Source: Eubacterium sp. (GTDB lineage: Bacteria; Bacillota; Clostridia; Lachnospirales; Lachnospiraceae). From it: a stretch of 9,694 bases of DNA. Positions within the stretch are counted from its first letter, which is position 1. Every line of letters begins with the position of its first letter. Both the position numbers and the translations under genes were made by a program. The notes under the pieces were generated by a model, which ran no database searches, was not told where the DNA came from, and saw only the letters and a list, made by a program, of their open reading frames with translations. This document shows positions 1 through 6,520 of this stretch, piece by piece. Location of the stretch: the NCBI GenBank assembly GCA_017445525.1, contig JAFSTZ010000453.1, positions 1 through 9,694 of the forward strand, read 5' to 3'.

Positions 1-2557
1 CAGCGGTCACATCTGCTATAGTGTTTACTCTGTTATATATGTAGTAAACCTGTCCGCCGCGCTTTAACTCCCTGTTTATCGCCTCTCTGGCGATCTCGTC
101 ACTTCGCTCCATGACAAATGTCTGTATCGGCATCCTGTCCTCAGGCGCCTGAGTCAGCACACTCATATCCCTGATACCTATCAAAGACATATGCAGCGTT
201 CTCGGTATAGGTGTCGCCGACATAGCGAGGACATCCACTGTATTTTTAAGCTGTTTTATCTTCTCCTTATGTCGCACACCAAAGCGCTGTTCCTCATCTA
301 TTATCAGAAGACCCAGCTTTTTGAAATCCACGGTTTTTCCAAGCAGCTTATGCGTCCCGACTACTATGTCGACACTGCCCTTTTTCAGACCTTCGATGGT
401 TTTTCTCTGCTCACCTGCCGTGCGGAGCCTGCATAGAAGCTCGACGTTTACTCCAAACCCCTTCATCCTCTCGGAAAAAGTAGAAAAATGCTGGCTCGCC
501 AGTATAGTCGTCGGCACCAGAACCGCCACCTGATATCCGTCCATAACAGCCTTGAACGCAGCTCTGATAGCAACCTCTGTTTTGCCGTAGCCCACATCTC
601 CGCAGATCAGACGATCCATGATCGCCTCACTCTCCATATCGGCCTTCACATCCGCTATGGCATCCAGCTGATCATCTGTCTCATCGTAAGGGAAGATCTC
701 CTCCATCTCTTTCTGCCAGACAGTATCCTCAGAGAATGCATGTCCCTTCTTTTTCTGTCGCAGGGCATACAACTCGACCAACTCCTCTGCTATCTCCTCG
801 ACAGCCTGTCTGACCTTATCCTTTGTTCTGGTCCACTCCTTCGTCCCCAGACGGTTCAGCTTGGGTGTCCTGCCCTCAGAACCTGAATACTTCTGCAAGA
901 CCTCAAGAGATGTCGCCGGCACATATAGAAAACTTCCTGCAGCATATGAAACCTTCAGATAATCTCTGAACTTGTGATCCACCTCTATCTTTTCTATGCC
1001 CTGATATATACCAAGACCGTGATTTTCATGTACTACATAATCACCAACCTTGAGCTCATTGAAGCTATGTATAGATGCTCCATTATATCGTTTTACTCTC
1101 TTTTTTTGTCTTTTCTTACCAAAAATATCACCTTCAGTCAAAACTACAAACTTAAGATCAGGATACTCAAAACCGGACCGCAGACCCCCTCTGGTCACCA
1201 TAACCTCTGACGGCCGCAGCTCATGGGTCATGGTACTGTCATAAAACGACAGGATATCATAATCCATCAGATTGTCCACGAGTCTTTTCCCGCCGGTTCC
1301 CGAAGCAGTGACGATCAGAACCCTGTATCCGTTTTTCACATATCTCTTCAGATCCTTTACCAGAAGTTCAAAATCCCTGTTATACGAAGTCTGCCCGGTC
1401 ATACGAAGTCCACAGGTTTTTTTCACCGGAAAAACTGCTGACTTTGACTCAAGCATCGACAGACAAAACATAGGAAAAGACAGTAGCTTTTTTACAACCT
1501 CCTTCGGCTTAAACATCAGATCCGTCTGAGAAGGAAGTATATATCCCTGCTCCAGTCGCATGGACATACTGTCACCAAACTCCTCAAATACCGCTTCTGC
1601 TCTTTCATATACCCTTGAAGCTTCGTCTATGAAAACTATCGTATTCTTATGATTAAAATAATCAAAGAACGATACCGGCTTGTCATTTATAAAGAACTTC
1701 AGATAACTTTCCAGATTTACGGAACCGTGATATATCTCATAATTCTGTAAAAATGTTTCGGTCACGCCATGCAGCTTGTCCGCAGCCTTGCCGTTTTTCA
1801 GGCTTCTCAGCTCTCTCTCCCTCTCCTCGGACTCCTGCTTTATCATATGAAGAGCAGCGCGTTCCTGATCCTCATCAAACATCATCTCCCTGGCCGGAGT
1901 GATAGTGATACTGTCCTCTTTTTCTATGGATCTCTGACTCTCTATATCTATACTTCTAATGCTCTCGATCTCATCATCCCACAGCTCTATACGATAGCCC
2001 ACGTCTGAGCTTTCCGGAAAGATATCTATGATACCGCCGTGTATCTGGAACTCACCCTCGCTCTCCACCATGGATACACTCTCGTAACCCATCTCGACCA
2101 GTGCCTTGCTAAGCTTAGTGAGGTCTATGGTGTCACCGGTTTTCAGATCGATCACCTCATGCTGATAACTGTCAAACGGAACACAATAATCCATGCCACC
2201 CTCTATGGTTGTAACTATGGTGGCAGGTTTATCTTCTCTGAGTCTCTTGATAACCTTCAATCGTTCACCCGTTATGGCTCCTCCGTGGATATCAGCTGAG
2301 AAAAACATCAGATCCCTGGCCGGATAGTATAGCACCTCCGGGTCGTACATCCGAAGATCATCTACGAGCTGATGAGCTTTTACCTCATCATAAGTGACTA
2401 TGAGACGTATGGGCGCATCAAAAGAAGCGATGAACTGGCTTTTGCCTGTCTCGGCAACGCCCGTGACGCTCACGGGTGTTGTGCCTTTCTCCATCGCTAT
2501 CACACACTGCTTATACTCTTCCAGCTCCTGTAATGGTCCGGTTAACGAATTGATCAA
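1..2557 (-). CDS. mfd: Transcription-repair coupling factor Mfd (3' end outside window)
   Basis: Mfd is a cytoplasmic ATP-dependent DNA translocase that pushes stalled RNA polymerase off damaged template and recruits UvrA. About 852 codons are present; the family usually has about 1,100-1,180, so the C-terminal part is cut off by the window edge. An N-terminal UvrB-like module is followed by the RNA-polymerase-interaction region from about residue 500 (KVGDYVVHENHGLGIY). The RecG-like motor then shows a Walker A motif GDVGYGKTEVA (Lys659), VLVPTT, GTHKLL and a DEEQRFG motif II (Asp754). The fragment ends in EAINRELKRGGQVYYIYN. I chose a TTG start at 2557 because AAGGA lies 7 nt upstream and a promoter sits at 2589-2617. 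The in-frame ATG at 2635 has no ribosome binding site and would lie upstream of that promoter. The N-terminus MINSLTGPLQELEEY also looks family-like. The identity is secure; the start is well supported but unproven. Confidence 0.96.
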   Translation of the reverse strand, partial: MINSLTGPLQELEEYKQCVIAMEKGTTPVSVTGVAETGKSQFIASFDAPIRLIVTYDEVKAHQLVDDLRMYDPEVLYYPARDLMFFSADIHGGAITGERLKVIKRLREDKPATIVTTIEGGMDYCVPFDSYQHEVIDLKTGDTIDLTKLSKALVEMGYESVSMVESEGEFQIHGGIIDIFPESSDVGYRIELWDDEIESIRSIDIESQRSIEKEDSITITPAREMMFDEDQERAALHMIKQESEERERELRSLKNGKAADKLHGVTETFLQNYEIYHGSVNLESYLKFFINDKPVSFFDYFNHKNTIVFIDEASRVYERAEAVFEEFGDSMSMRLEQGYILPSQTDLMFKPKEVVKKLLSFPMFCLSMLESKSAVFPVKKTCGLRMTGQTSYNRDFELLVKDLKRYVKNGYRVLIVTASGTGGKRLVDNLMDYDILSFYDSTMTHELRPSEVMVTRGGLRSGFEYPDLKFVVLTEGDIFGKKRQKKRVKRYNGASIHSFNELKVGDYVVHENHGLGIYQGIEKIEVDHKFRDYLKVSYAAGSFLYVPATSLEVLQKYSGSEGRTPKLNRLGTKEWTRTKDKVRQAVEEIAEELVELYALRQKKKGHAFSEDTVWQKEMEEIFPYDETDDQLDAIADVKADMESEAIMDRLICGDVGYGKTEVAIRAAFKAVMDGYQVAVLVPTTILASQHFSTFSERMKGFGVNVELLCRLRTAGEQRKTIEGLKKGSVDIVVGTHKLLGKTVDFKKLGLLIIDEEQRFGVRHKEKIKQLKNTVDVLAMSATPIPRTLHMSLIGIRDMSVLTQAPEDRMPIQTFVMERSDEIAREAINRELKRGGQVYYIYNRVNTIADVTA

Positions 2558-2588
2558 ATCTACATCCTTCCGGAACAACCATCCAAGT

Positions 2589-2617
2589 ATTCTACCGAAA
2601 GCGCTTATGTTTGACAA
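2589..2617 (-). promoter_or_regulatory. Candidate sigma-A promoter for mfd
   Basis: On the minus strand a -35 TTGTCA (2617-2612) and a -10 TAGAAT (2594-2589) are separated by exactly 17 nt, each one base off consensus. Transcription would begin near 2582, leaving a leader of about 25 nt that contains the AAGGA ribosome binding site before the TTG start. The promoter lies within the left arm of the 125-bp palindrome. Its upstream flank and -35 share a 14-bp block with the pth promoter. Confidence 0.65.
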
Positions 2618-2640
2618 CTCATTTTTCACACACATATAAA
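2611..2640 (+). promoter_or_regulatory. Promoter-like sequence pointing rightward, antisense to pth
   Basis: On the plus strand TTGACA (2611-2616) and TATAAA (2635-2640) are separated by 18 nt. The -35 overlaps the mfd -35 on the other strand, because TTGACAA read in reverse is TTGTCAA. If active, it would start near 2647 and run antisense into pth. No rightward gene or terminator follows, so this may be a by-product of the palindrome and the AT-rich sequence. Confidence 0.3.
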
Positions 2641-2701
2641 GTGTGTTCAAAATGAGTTTCAAACGCCGCTTTCGTATAAGTCCGGTATGTTGTTCCTGCC
2701 C

Positions 2702-2789
2702 TATTTATATTATTACTCTTTTTATATTATTGCTCAATTTATACTATTTTTTCTTAATATATATGACTACTCTATTTATATGATTACTC
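2702..2789. repeat. Degenerate 17-bp tandem repeat between pth and mfd
   Basis: Five AT-rich units follow one another: 2702-2718, 2719-2735, 2736-2755 (enlarged to 20 bp and diverged), 2756-2772 and 2773-2789. The plus-strand consensus is roughly TATTTATATTATTACTC; four units end in CTC. The last unit covers the pth stop codon and its final codons, and 2790-2806 inside pth is weakly similar. The array appears to have grown from the 3' end of pth. No function is evident. Confidence 0.7.
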
Positions 2790-3345
2790 CGTTTACACGG
2801 TTCATGGCAGCATCTACGCTGTCAGTTATACTAAGCAGCAAAGCCTGCTCGGTGAGAGAGAAGACATCGCGGAACTTGGCGTCCTCCTCGCGGGAAAATC
2901 GGCCGAGCACGTGATTGACCTGATTGCCGCCGTCAGGAGTTTCCCCGACTCCGATGCGGATACGTTCAAACTGATCGGTTCCGAGATGCGATATGATGCT
3001 TTTCAAACCATTGTGTCCGCCGGCACTGCCCTTGGGGCGCACCCTGATCTGGCCAACCTTCAGATGGATATCGTCGCAGATCACGATGATATCATCGTCA
3101 GTTAGCTTGTAGTAGTCACGAAGAGAGCGCAGGGATCTGCCGCTCTCATTCATATACGTCTGCGGCTGAACGAGCAAAACAGCCTGTCCCTCTATCCGCC
3201 CCTTTCCTGTGAGTGCGAAACCCTCTTTGTTTTTCAGACGGATGTCGTATTTATCACACAAATACGTGATCATATCAAATCCTATGTTATGTCTTGTAGC
3301 CGCATACTCTACACCGGGGTTTCCAAGACCAGCTATCATTATCAT
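2776..3345 (-). CDS. pth: Peptidyl-tRNA hydrolase
   Basis: Pth cleaves the ester bond of peptidyl-tRNAs that drop off the ribosome, freeing tRNA for reuse in the cytoplasm. The 189-residue product has the normal family length. It starts MIMIAGLGNPG, with TRHNIGF carrying the catalytic histidine (His19), PQTYMNESG (Asn66), CDDIHLKVG (Asp91/Asp92) and the RxRPKGSAGGHNGLKSI substrate-binding segment (about residues 101-117). I chose the ATG at 3345 because AAAGGAG lies 8 nt upstream and the family starts right before GLGNPG. A longer frame back to 3402 adds residues unlike the family and has no comparable ribosome binding site. The gene has its own promoter (3451-3480), so it is not dependent on the spoVG transcript. 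Its last codons and stop lie within a 17-bp tandem repeat. Confidence 0.97.
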   Translation of the reverse strand: MIMIAGLGNPGVEYAATRHNIGFDMITYLCDKYDIRLKNKEGFALTGKGRIEGQAVLLVQPQTYMNESGRSLRSLRDYYKLTDDDIIVICDDIHLKVGQIRVRPKGSAGGHNGLKSIISHLGTDQFERIRIGVGETPDGGNQVNHVLGRFSREEDAKFRDVFSLTEQALLLSITDSVDAAMNRVNGVII

Positions 3346-3360
3346 GGTTAATGCTCCTTT

Positions 3361-3422
3361 GATACTATCTGCACAGATCAGCACCTGAATGCAAGCATTC
3401 ATCGCTGATATGATCTTGTATC
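3361..3422 (-). promoter_or_regulatory. Foldable leader of the pth transcript
   Basis: The roughly 100-nt pth leader holds a nested dyad: GATAC/GTATC at the base (3418-3422 with 3361-3365), ATCAGC/GCTGAT in the middle (3404-3409 with 3377-3382) and GAATGC/GCATTC at the tip (3395-3400 with 3387-3392). An alternative AGATCA/TGATCT helix (3411-3416 with 3375-3380) uses four of the same bases as the middle helix, so the two cannot coexist. The base of the stem ends directly against the AAAGGAG ribosome binding site (3354-3360). It matches no riboswitch class I recognise. Confidence 0.5.
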
Positions 3423-3450
3423 AGCCGTGAATAATAACGTTTTTGTTATG

Positions 3451-3480
3451 ATTATATCCGATTATGTTGCAAACTGTCAA
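3451..3480 (-). promoter_or_regulatory. Consensus sigma-A promoter for pth
   Basis: On the minus strand a perfect -35 TTGACA (3480-3475) and a perfect -10 TATAAT (3456-3451) are 18 nt apart. The predicted start is near 3444, giving a leader of about 100 nt. The promoter sits immediately after the spoVG terminator, so pth (and mfd by read-through) forms a separate transcription unit. Confidence 0.85.
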
Positions 3481-3489
3481 CTCATTTTT

Positions 3490-3533
3490 GATAACAAAAC
3501 GCCGATCGCACTACCTGCACGATCGGCGTTTAT
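3490..3533 (-). terminator. Rho-independent terminator after spoVG
   Basis: A perfect 12-bp stem, AAACGCCGATCG (3497-3508) with CGATCGGCGTTT (3520-3531), encloses an 11-nt loop. Read leftward it is followed by TTTTGTTATC, a short and interrupted T tract. It lies about 40 nt past the spoVG stop and ends the glgC-glgD-spoVG unit. Confidence 0.82.
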
Positions 3534-3574
3534 CCTGTCATACATATTCAGTTTTTCGATAACGGTTCCGTTAC

Positions 3575-3868
3575 TTAAGGCGATCCGCCTATCCCATCTT
3601 CCTCAGGGGCTCGCGCCTGCTCCTCCTTGTATACGTCGAGTATGGCGGTTTCCAGGCTGGTCCTCATCTCCCTGTTGATAGGATGAGCGATGTCCCGGTA
3701 TTCTCCGTCTGATGTCTTTCGACTCGGCATAGCTATAAATAAGCCTTTCTCGCCCTCGATAACCTTGATGTCATGAACCACGAAACAATCGTCAAAGGTA
3801 ACAGATACGACCGCTCTCATCTTCGAGTCCGCACTGACCATGCGAACCCGGATGTCAGTGATCTGCAT
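3575..3868 (-). CDS. spoVG: SpoVG family regulator
   Basis: SpoVG is a small site-specific nucleic-acid-binding protein. In Bacillus it affects septation at the onset of sporulation, and in other Firmicutes it acts as a global regulator. The 97-residue product has the usual length and matches the family throughout: [11 protein letters not shown] at the start, [20 protein letters not shown] (about 18-37), [24 protein letters not shown] (about 42-65), and an acidic, Gly/Pro-rich tail. The ribosome binding site AGGAGGT (3883-3877) lies 9 nt before the ATG. The gene begins 20 nt after glgD, so it should be transcribed with the glycogen genes. I see no separate promoter in that gap. This differs from Bacillus, where a sigma-H promoter drives spoVG. 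Confidence 0.96.
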   Translation of the reverse strand: MQITDIRVRMVSADSKMRAVVSVTFDDCFVVHDIKVIEGEKGLFIAMPSRKTSDGEYRDIAHPINREMRTSLETAILDVYKEEQARAPEEDGIGGSP

Positions 3869-3888
3869 CCTTATTTACCTCCTGTCAA

Positions 3889-5010
3889 TCACAGTACATA
3901 TCTGTCATTCTTTTCCAGAATAATATTGATGTTGTCCGGAGTGCCTGTATAATTGGCATTTGCACTGATGGTGTCATGGCTCTCAACGATACAATTTTCA
4001 ATATACGCGTTATCCCCAATATATACATCATTTAATATGATGGAATTGCGGATGACTGAGTTGTTGCCTACATAAACCTCCTTAAACAGTAGAGAATCAC
4101 TCACTTCGCCATTGATGATGCAACCGCTGGCGATCAGGCTGTTCCTGACATCCGAGCCTGCGTTAAACTTCGCCGGTGGCAGGTCATCTATCTTTGACAT
4201 AACAGTGGGATACTCGTTGAAAAAATACCTCCTGATATCCCTGTTAAGAAAATCCATGTTTGTCTTGTAGTATGAATCCACTGCCGTGATATTGCTCCAG
4301 TATGAATCCATCGGGTACGAATATATCTTTTTTAACCCCTTATAGCGTATAAAAATATCCTTCACCAAATCAAATCCGTCTTCAGTACCCGCCCTCTCTA
4401 TCATCTCTATGAGCTGACGGCGACGTACAACATAAATACCCGTGGATACTAAAGTCTTGGATGTCACCAAAGGCTTCTCCTCGAACTCTGTGATGAGTCC
4501 GCTCGGATCTACTGAAACGACACCAAATCGACTGGGATCGTCTACCTCGCCCAAGTCCTTTGTTACGATGGTGATATCCGCATTCTTCTCGATATGATAC
4601 TCCAGGAGTTTGTTCATATCAAGCTTGTACACACAGTCACCGTTTGCAATGATCACATAGGGCTCATGTGAGGTCTTCAGAAAATCGATATTCTGGGCGA
4701 TAGCATCCGCCGTACCTCTGTACCAATAGTTATTTCCCTGTGTCTGCGTCGGTGTGAAGACAAAAAGTCCTCCCTGCTTACGTCCGAAGTCCCACCACTT
4801 TGATGAATTAAGATGCTCGGTAAGTGACTTCGAATTGTACTGTGTGATAACGGCCACCTTGTTAATATGCGAGTTTGACATGCTACTCAAAGCAAAATCA
4901 ATACTGCGATACGCTCCTGCAATGGGCAACGCAGCCGCAGCCCTGTTCCTGGTAAGCTCCTTCATACGACTGGAGTTACCGCCTGCCAATATAATACCTA
5001 TCGCTCTCAT
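3889..5010 (-). CDS. glgD: Glucose-1-phosphate adenylyltransferase, GlgD-type subunit
   Basis: This is the second, non-catalytic-type subunit of ADP-glucose pyrophosphorylase, which in Firmicutes pairs with GlgC for glycogen synthesis. The 373 residues comprise a nucleotidyltransferase fold (about 1-250) and a C-terminal left-handed beta-helix of hexapeptide repeats (about 285-350). Catalytic motifs seen in the neighbouring GlgC have decayed: LAGGNSSRM instead of LAGGQGSRL, Leu28 where GlgC has Lys28, NGDCVYKLD (123-131) instead of GGDHIYKMD, and YWSNITAV instead of [21 protein letters not shown] and EFEEKP are kept. A regulatory or assembly role is therefore likely, from family knowledge. 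The ATG overlaps the glgC stop by 4 nt (ATGA), which suggests translational coupling; AGGTGA lies just upstream. Confidence 0.94.
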   Translation of the reverse strand: MRAIGIILAGGNSSRMKELTRNRAAAALPIAGAYRSIDFALSSMSNSHINKVAVITQYNSKSLTEHLNSSKWWDFGRKQGGLFVFTPTQTQGNNYWYRGTADAIAQNIDFLKTSHEPYVIIANGDCVYKLDMNKLLEYHIEKNADITIVTKDLGEVDDPSRFGVVSVDPSGLITEFEEKPLVTSKTLVSTGIYVVRRRQLIEMIERAGTEDGFDLVKDIFIRYKGLKKIYSYPMDSYWSNITAVDSYYKTNMDFLNRDIRRYFFNEYPTVMSKIDDLPPAKFNAGSDVRNSLIASGCIINGEVSDSLLFKEVYVGNNSVIRNSIILNDVYIGDNAYIENCIVESHDTISANANYTGTPDNINIILEKNDRYVL

Positions 5011-6284
5011 AACGTGTCACCTGCCTTTATCATAGTCTCTCCGCCGGCCAATACATTTCCGGGATAATCCTCAACAGTAGTCTTCCCTGATATAGCAGTA
5101 TTTTTGCCGATAGAGATGCCGTCCGGTATGGTGGTGTTCTCCCCGACAGTGACAAGATTGAAAGCATAGACATCCGGCTTAAGCTTATTTACCACGCCTT
5201 CCTCGCCTGCGCCTAAGACGCAATTCGCTCCGATAGTAGTGTTCTCCGACACGATAGCACGGTCAAGTACCGTTCCCTTGCCTATAACTACGGAATTCAT
5301 GATGATGGAATCCCGCACTATGGCTCCTTCTTCGATCGTAACGTCCGAACCTATCACGGAGTTATGAACCTCTCCGTATATCTCGCAACCATCACCCATG
5401 ATAGCGCGATCTATAACGGCGTTACCCGATATGAACTGCGGCCTAAGCCACTCATTTCGGGTGTAGATCTTCCAGAACTCCTCGTACAGATTGAATACGG
5501 GGATCAGGTCGATCAACTCCATGTTGGACTCCCAGTATGAACCGAGTGTACCAACATCCTTCCAGTATCCGTTAAACTCATATGAGAAGATACGATCTCC
5601 CCTGTCCTTGCAATAAGGCAGGATGTGTTTACCGAAATCGCATCCGGGCTGATCCTTCATACGAATCAGGGCCTCCCTGAGCACCGGCCACGAGAAGATA
5701 TAAATACCCATGGAGATGAGATTACTCCTCGGGTGCTCCGGCTTCTCCTCAAACTCGAGTATGCGATGAGTATCATCTGTGATGCACACTCCAAAGCGCG
5801 AAGCCTCCTCGATCGGAACCGGAATGGTTGCCATAGTAACATCTGCATTATTTGCCTTGTGGAAATCAAGCATCACCTGATAATCCATCTTGTAGATATG
5901 ATCTCCGCCAAGTATCAGAACATAATCAGGATTGTAATTCTCCATATATTTTAAGTTCTGAAAAATAGCATTCGCCGTACCGGTATACCAGTCTGTTTTT
6001 TCACTCTTTTCATACGGAGGAAGAACGGAAACACCACCTACGTTTCTGTCCAGATCCCACGGGATACCTATCCCGATGTGAGTGTTCAGCTTCAAAGGTT
6101 GGTACTGCGTCAGCACACCCACTGTATCAACTCCTGAATTGATACAGTTGCTCAGCGGGAAATCGATGATACGATACTTCCCTCCAAACGCAACAGCAGG
6201 CTTTGCAACATTTGCTGTCAGGACACCCAGTCTGGAGCCCTGTCCGCCAGCCAAAAGCATGGCGATCATCTCTTTTTTAATCAT
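5007..6284 (-). CDS. glgC: Glucose-1-phosphate adenylyltransferase, catalytic subunit GlgC
   Basis: GlgC makes ADP-glucose from ATP and glucose 1-phosphate, the committed step of bacterial glycogen synthesis. The 425-residue length is at the long end of normal. Signature elements are intact: [10 protein letters not shown] (10-19), [15 protein letters not shown] (28-42), [12 protein letters not shown] (99-110), GGDHIYKMD with the catalytic aspartate (Asp128), RFGV (163-166), EFEEKP with the glucose-1-phosphate lysine (Lys181), SMGIYIF (191-197) and [10 protein letters not shown]. Hexapeptide repeats of a left-handed beta-helix follow to the C-terminus. I use the ATG at 6284 because AGGAG lies 7 nt upstream; a second ATG five codons in lacks this. 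It is the first gene of glgC-glgD-spoVG. No glgA, glgB or glgP is visible here. Confidence 0.97.
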   Translation of the reverse strand: MIKKEMIAMLLAGGQGSRLGVLTANVAKPAVAFGGKYRIIDFPLSNCINSGVDTVGVLTQYQPLKLNTHIGIGIPWDLDRNVGGVSVLPPYEKSEKTDWYTGTANAIFQNLKYMENYNPDYVLILGGDHIYKMDYQVMLDFHKANNADVTMATIPVPIEEASRFGVCITDDTHRILEFEEKPEHPRSNLISMGIYIFSWPVLREALIRMKDQPGCDFGKHILPYCKDRGDRIFSYEFNGYWKDVGTLGSYWESNMELIDLIPVFNLYEEFWKIYTRNEWLRPQFISGNAVIDRAIMGDGCEIYGEVHNSVIGSDVTIEEGAIVRDSIIMNSVVIGKGTVLDRAIVSENTTIGANCVLGAGEEGVVNKLKPDVYAFNLVTVGENTTIPDGISIGKNTAISGKTTVEDYPGNVLAGGETMIKAGDTL

Positions 6285-6316
6285 CTGATCACTCCTGTTG
6301 TTGAAATATTGTCATC

Positions 6317-6345
6317 ATTATAACACATTCTTTTATAAATGTGAA
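6317..6345 (-). promoter_or_regulatory. Sigma-A promoter with A-tract UP region for glgC-glgD-spoVG
   Basis: On the minus strand a -35 TTCACA (6345-6340) and a perfect -10 TATAAT (6322-6317) are 17 nt apart, with a start near 6310 and a leader of about 25 nt. Just upstream of the -35, 6352-6384 is nearly all A on the transcribed-sense strand, in runs of 5 to 10 bases. This resembles an UP element or bent A-tract DNA and suggests a strong promoter. Confidence 0.78.
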
Positions 6346-6489
6346 CACTTTTTACAATTTTTTTTTTATTTTTTTTCCGTTTTTGTTAAATTTGCACAAA
6401 TATATTCTCCTATATATGTATTTATATATAATAATATTTTGCAAAACATTTTTCATGGAAAAATCTCACTTTACTTTTTGTAATAGGTC
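6346..6489. other. AT-rich divergent intergenic DNA between glgC and murC promoters
   Basis: Very AT-rich sequence separates the divergent glgC and murC promoters. It has long T runs near 6357-6376, a TATATATG/TATATATAATAATAT stretch around 6411-6437, and a small dyad ATTTTTC-ATG-GAAAAAT near 6448-6465. I see no gene, terminator or recognisable operator. Short open frames here are low-complexity. Confidence 0.6.
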
Positions 6490-6517
6490 TTGTTTTTTTT
6501 TATTTTTATGTTACAAT
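6490..6517 (+). promoter_or_regulatory. Candidate promoter for murC and its structured leader
   Basis: On the plus strand TTGTTT (6490-6495) and TACAAT (6512-6517) are separated by 16 nt, and a TGN extension precedes the -10 (TG at 6509-6510). Transcription would begin near 6524, right at the left edge of the structured element, giving a murC leader of about 300 nt. The -35 is weak, so this call rests on the extended -10 and its position. Confidence 0.5.
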
Positions 6518-6520
6518 ATA

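Larger units (their letters stand above)
2572..2696. repeat. 125-bp imperfect palindrome upstream of mfd
   Basis: The two arms pair in several blocks. GGAACAAC (2572-2579) pairs with 2689-2696. CGAAAGCG (2596-2603) pairs with CGCTTTCG (2667-2674). GTTTGA then AACTCATTTT (2609-2625, with C2615 bulged) pairs with 2649-2664. ACACAC (2628-2633) pairs with GTGTGT (2641-2646) around a 7-nt loop. In a transcript reading through from pth this would form one long hairpin ending just before the mfd ribosome binding site. It could act as an attenuator or weak terminator, or be a remnant of an inverted duplication or small mobile element. I see no clear target-site duplication. Confidence 0.8.

Noticed and set aside
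191..2639. Plus-strand open frames of about 60-130 codons opposite mfd
   Set aside because: They are shadows of the mfd reading frame, without ribosome binding sites or family similarity.
2702..2789. CRISPR array
   Set aside because: The units are only 17 bp, degenerate, AT-rich and directly adjacent, with no spacers and no cas genes nearby.
3346..3402. Extended pth start giving 208 residues
   Set aside because: The extra N-terminal residues do not fit the Pth family, and they are encoded by the palindromic leader. A strong AAAGGAG site serves the ATG at 3345.
6448..6465. Small dyad ATTTTTC-ATG-GAAAAAT as an operator
   Set aside because: It is AT-rich and short and could arise by chance; no second copy was seen at the flanking promoters.
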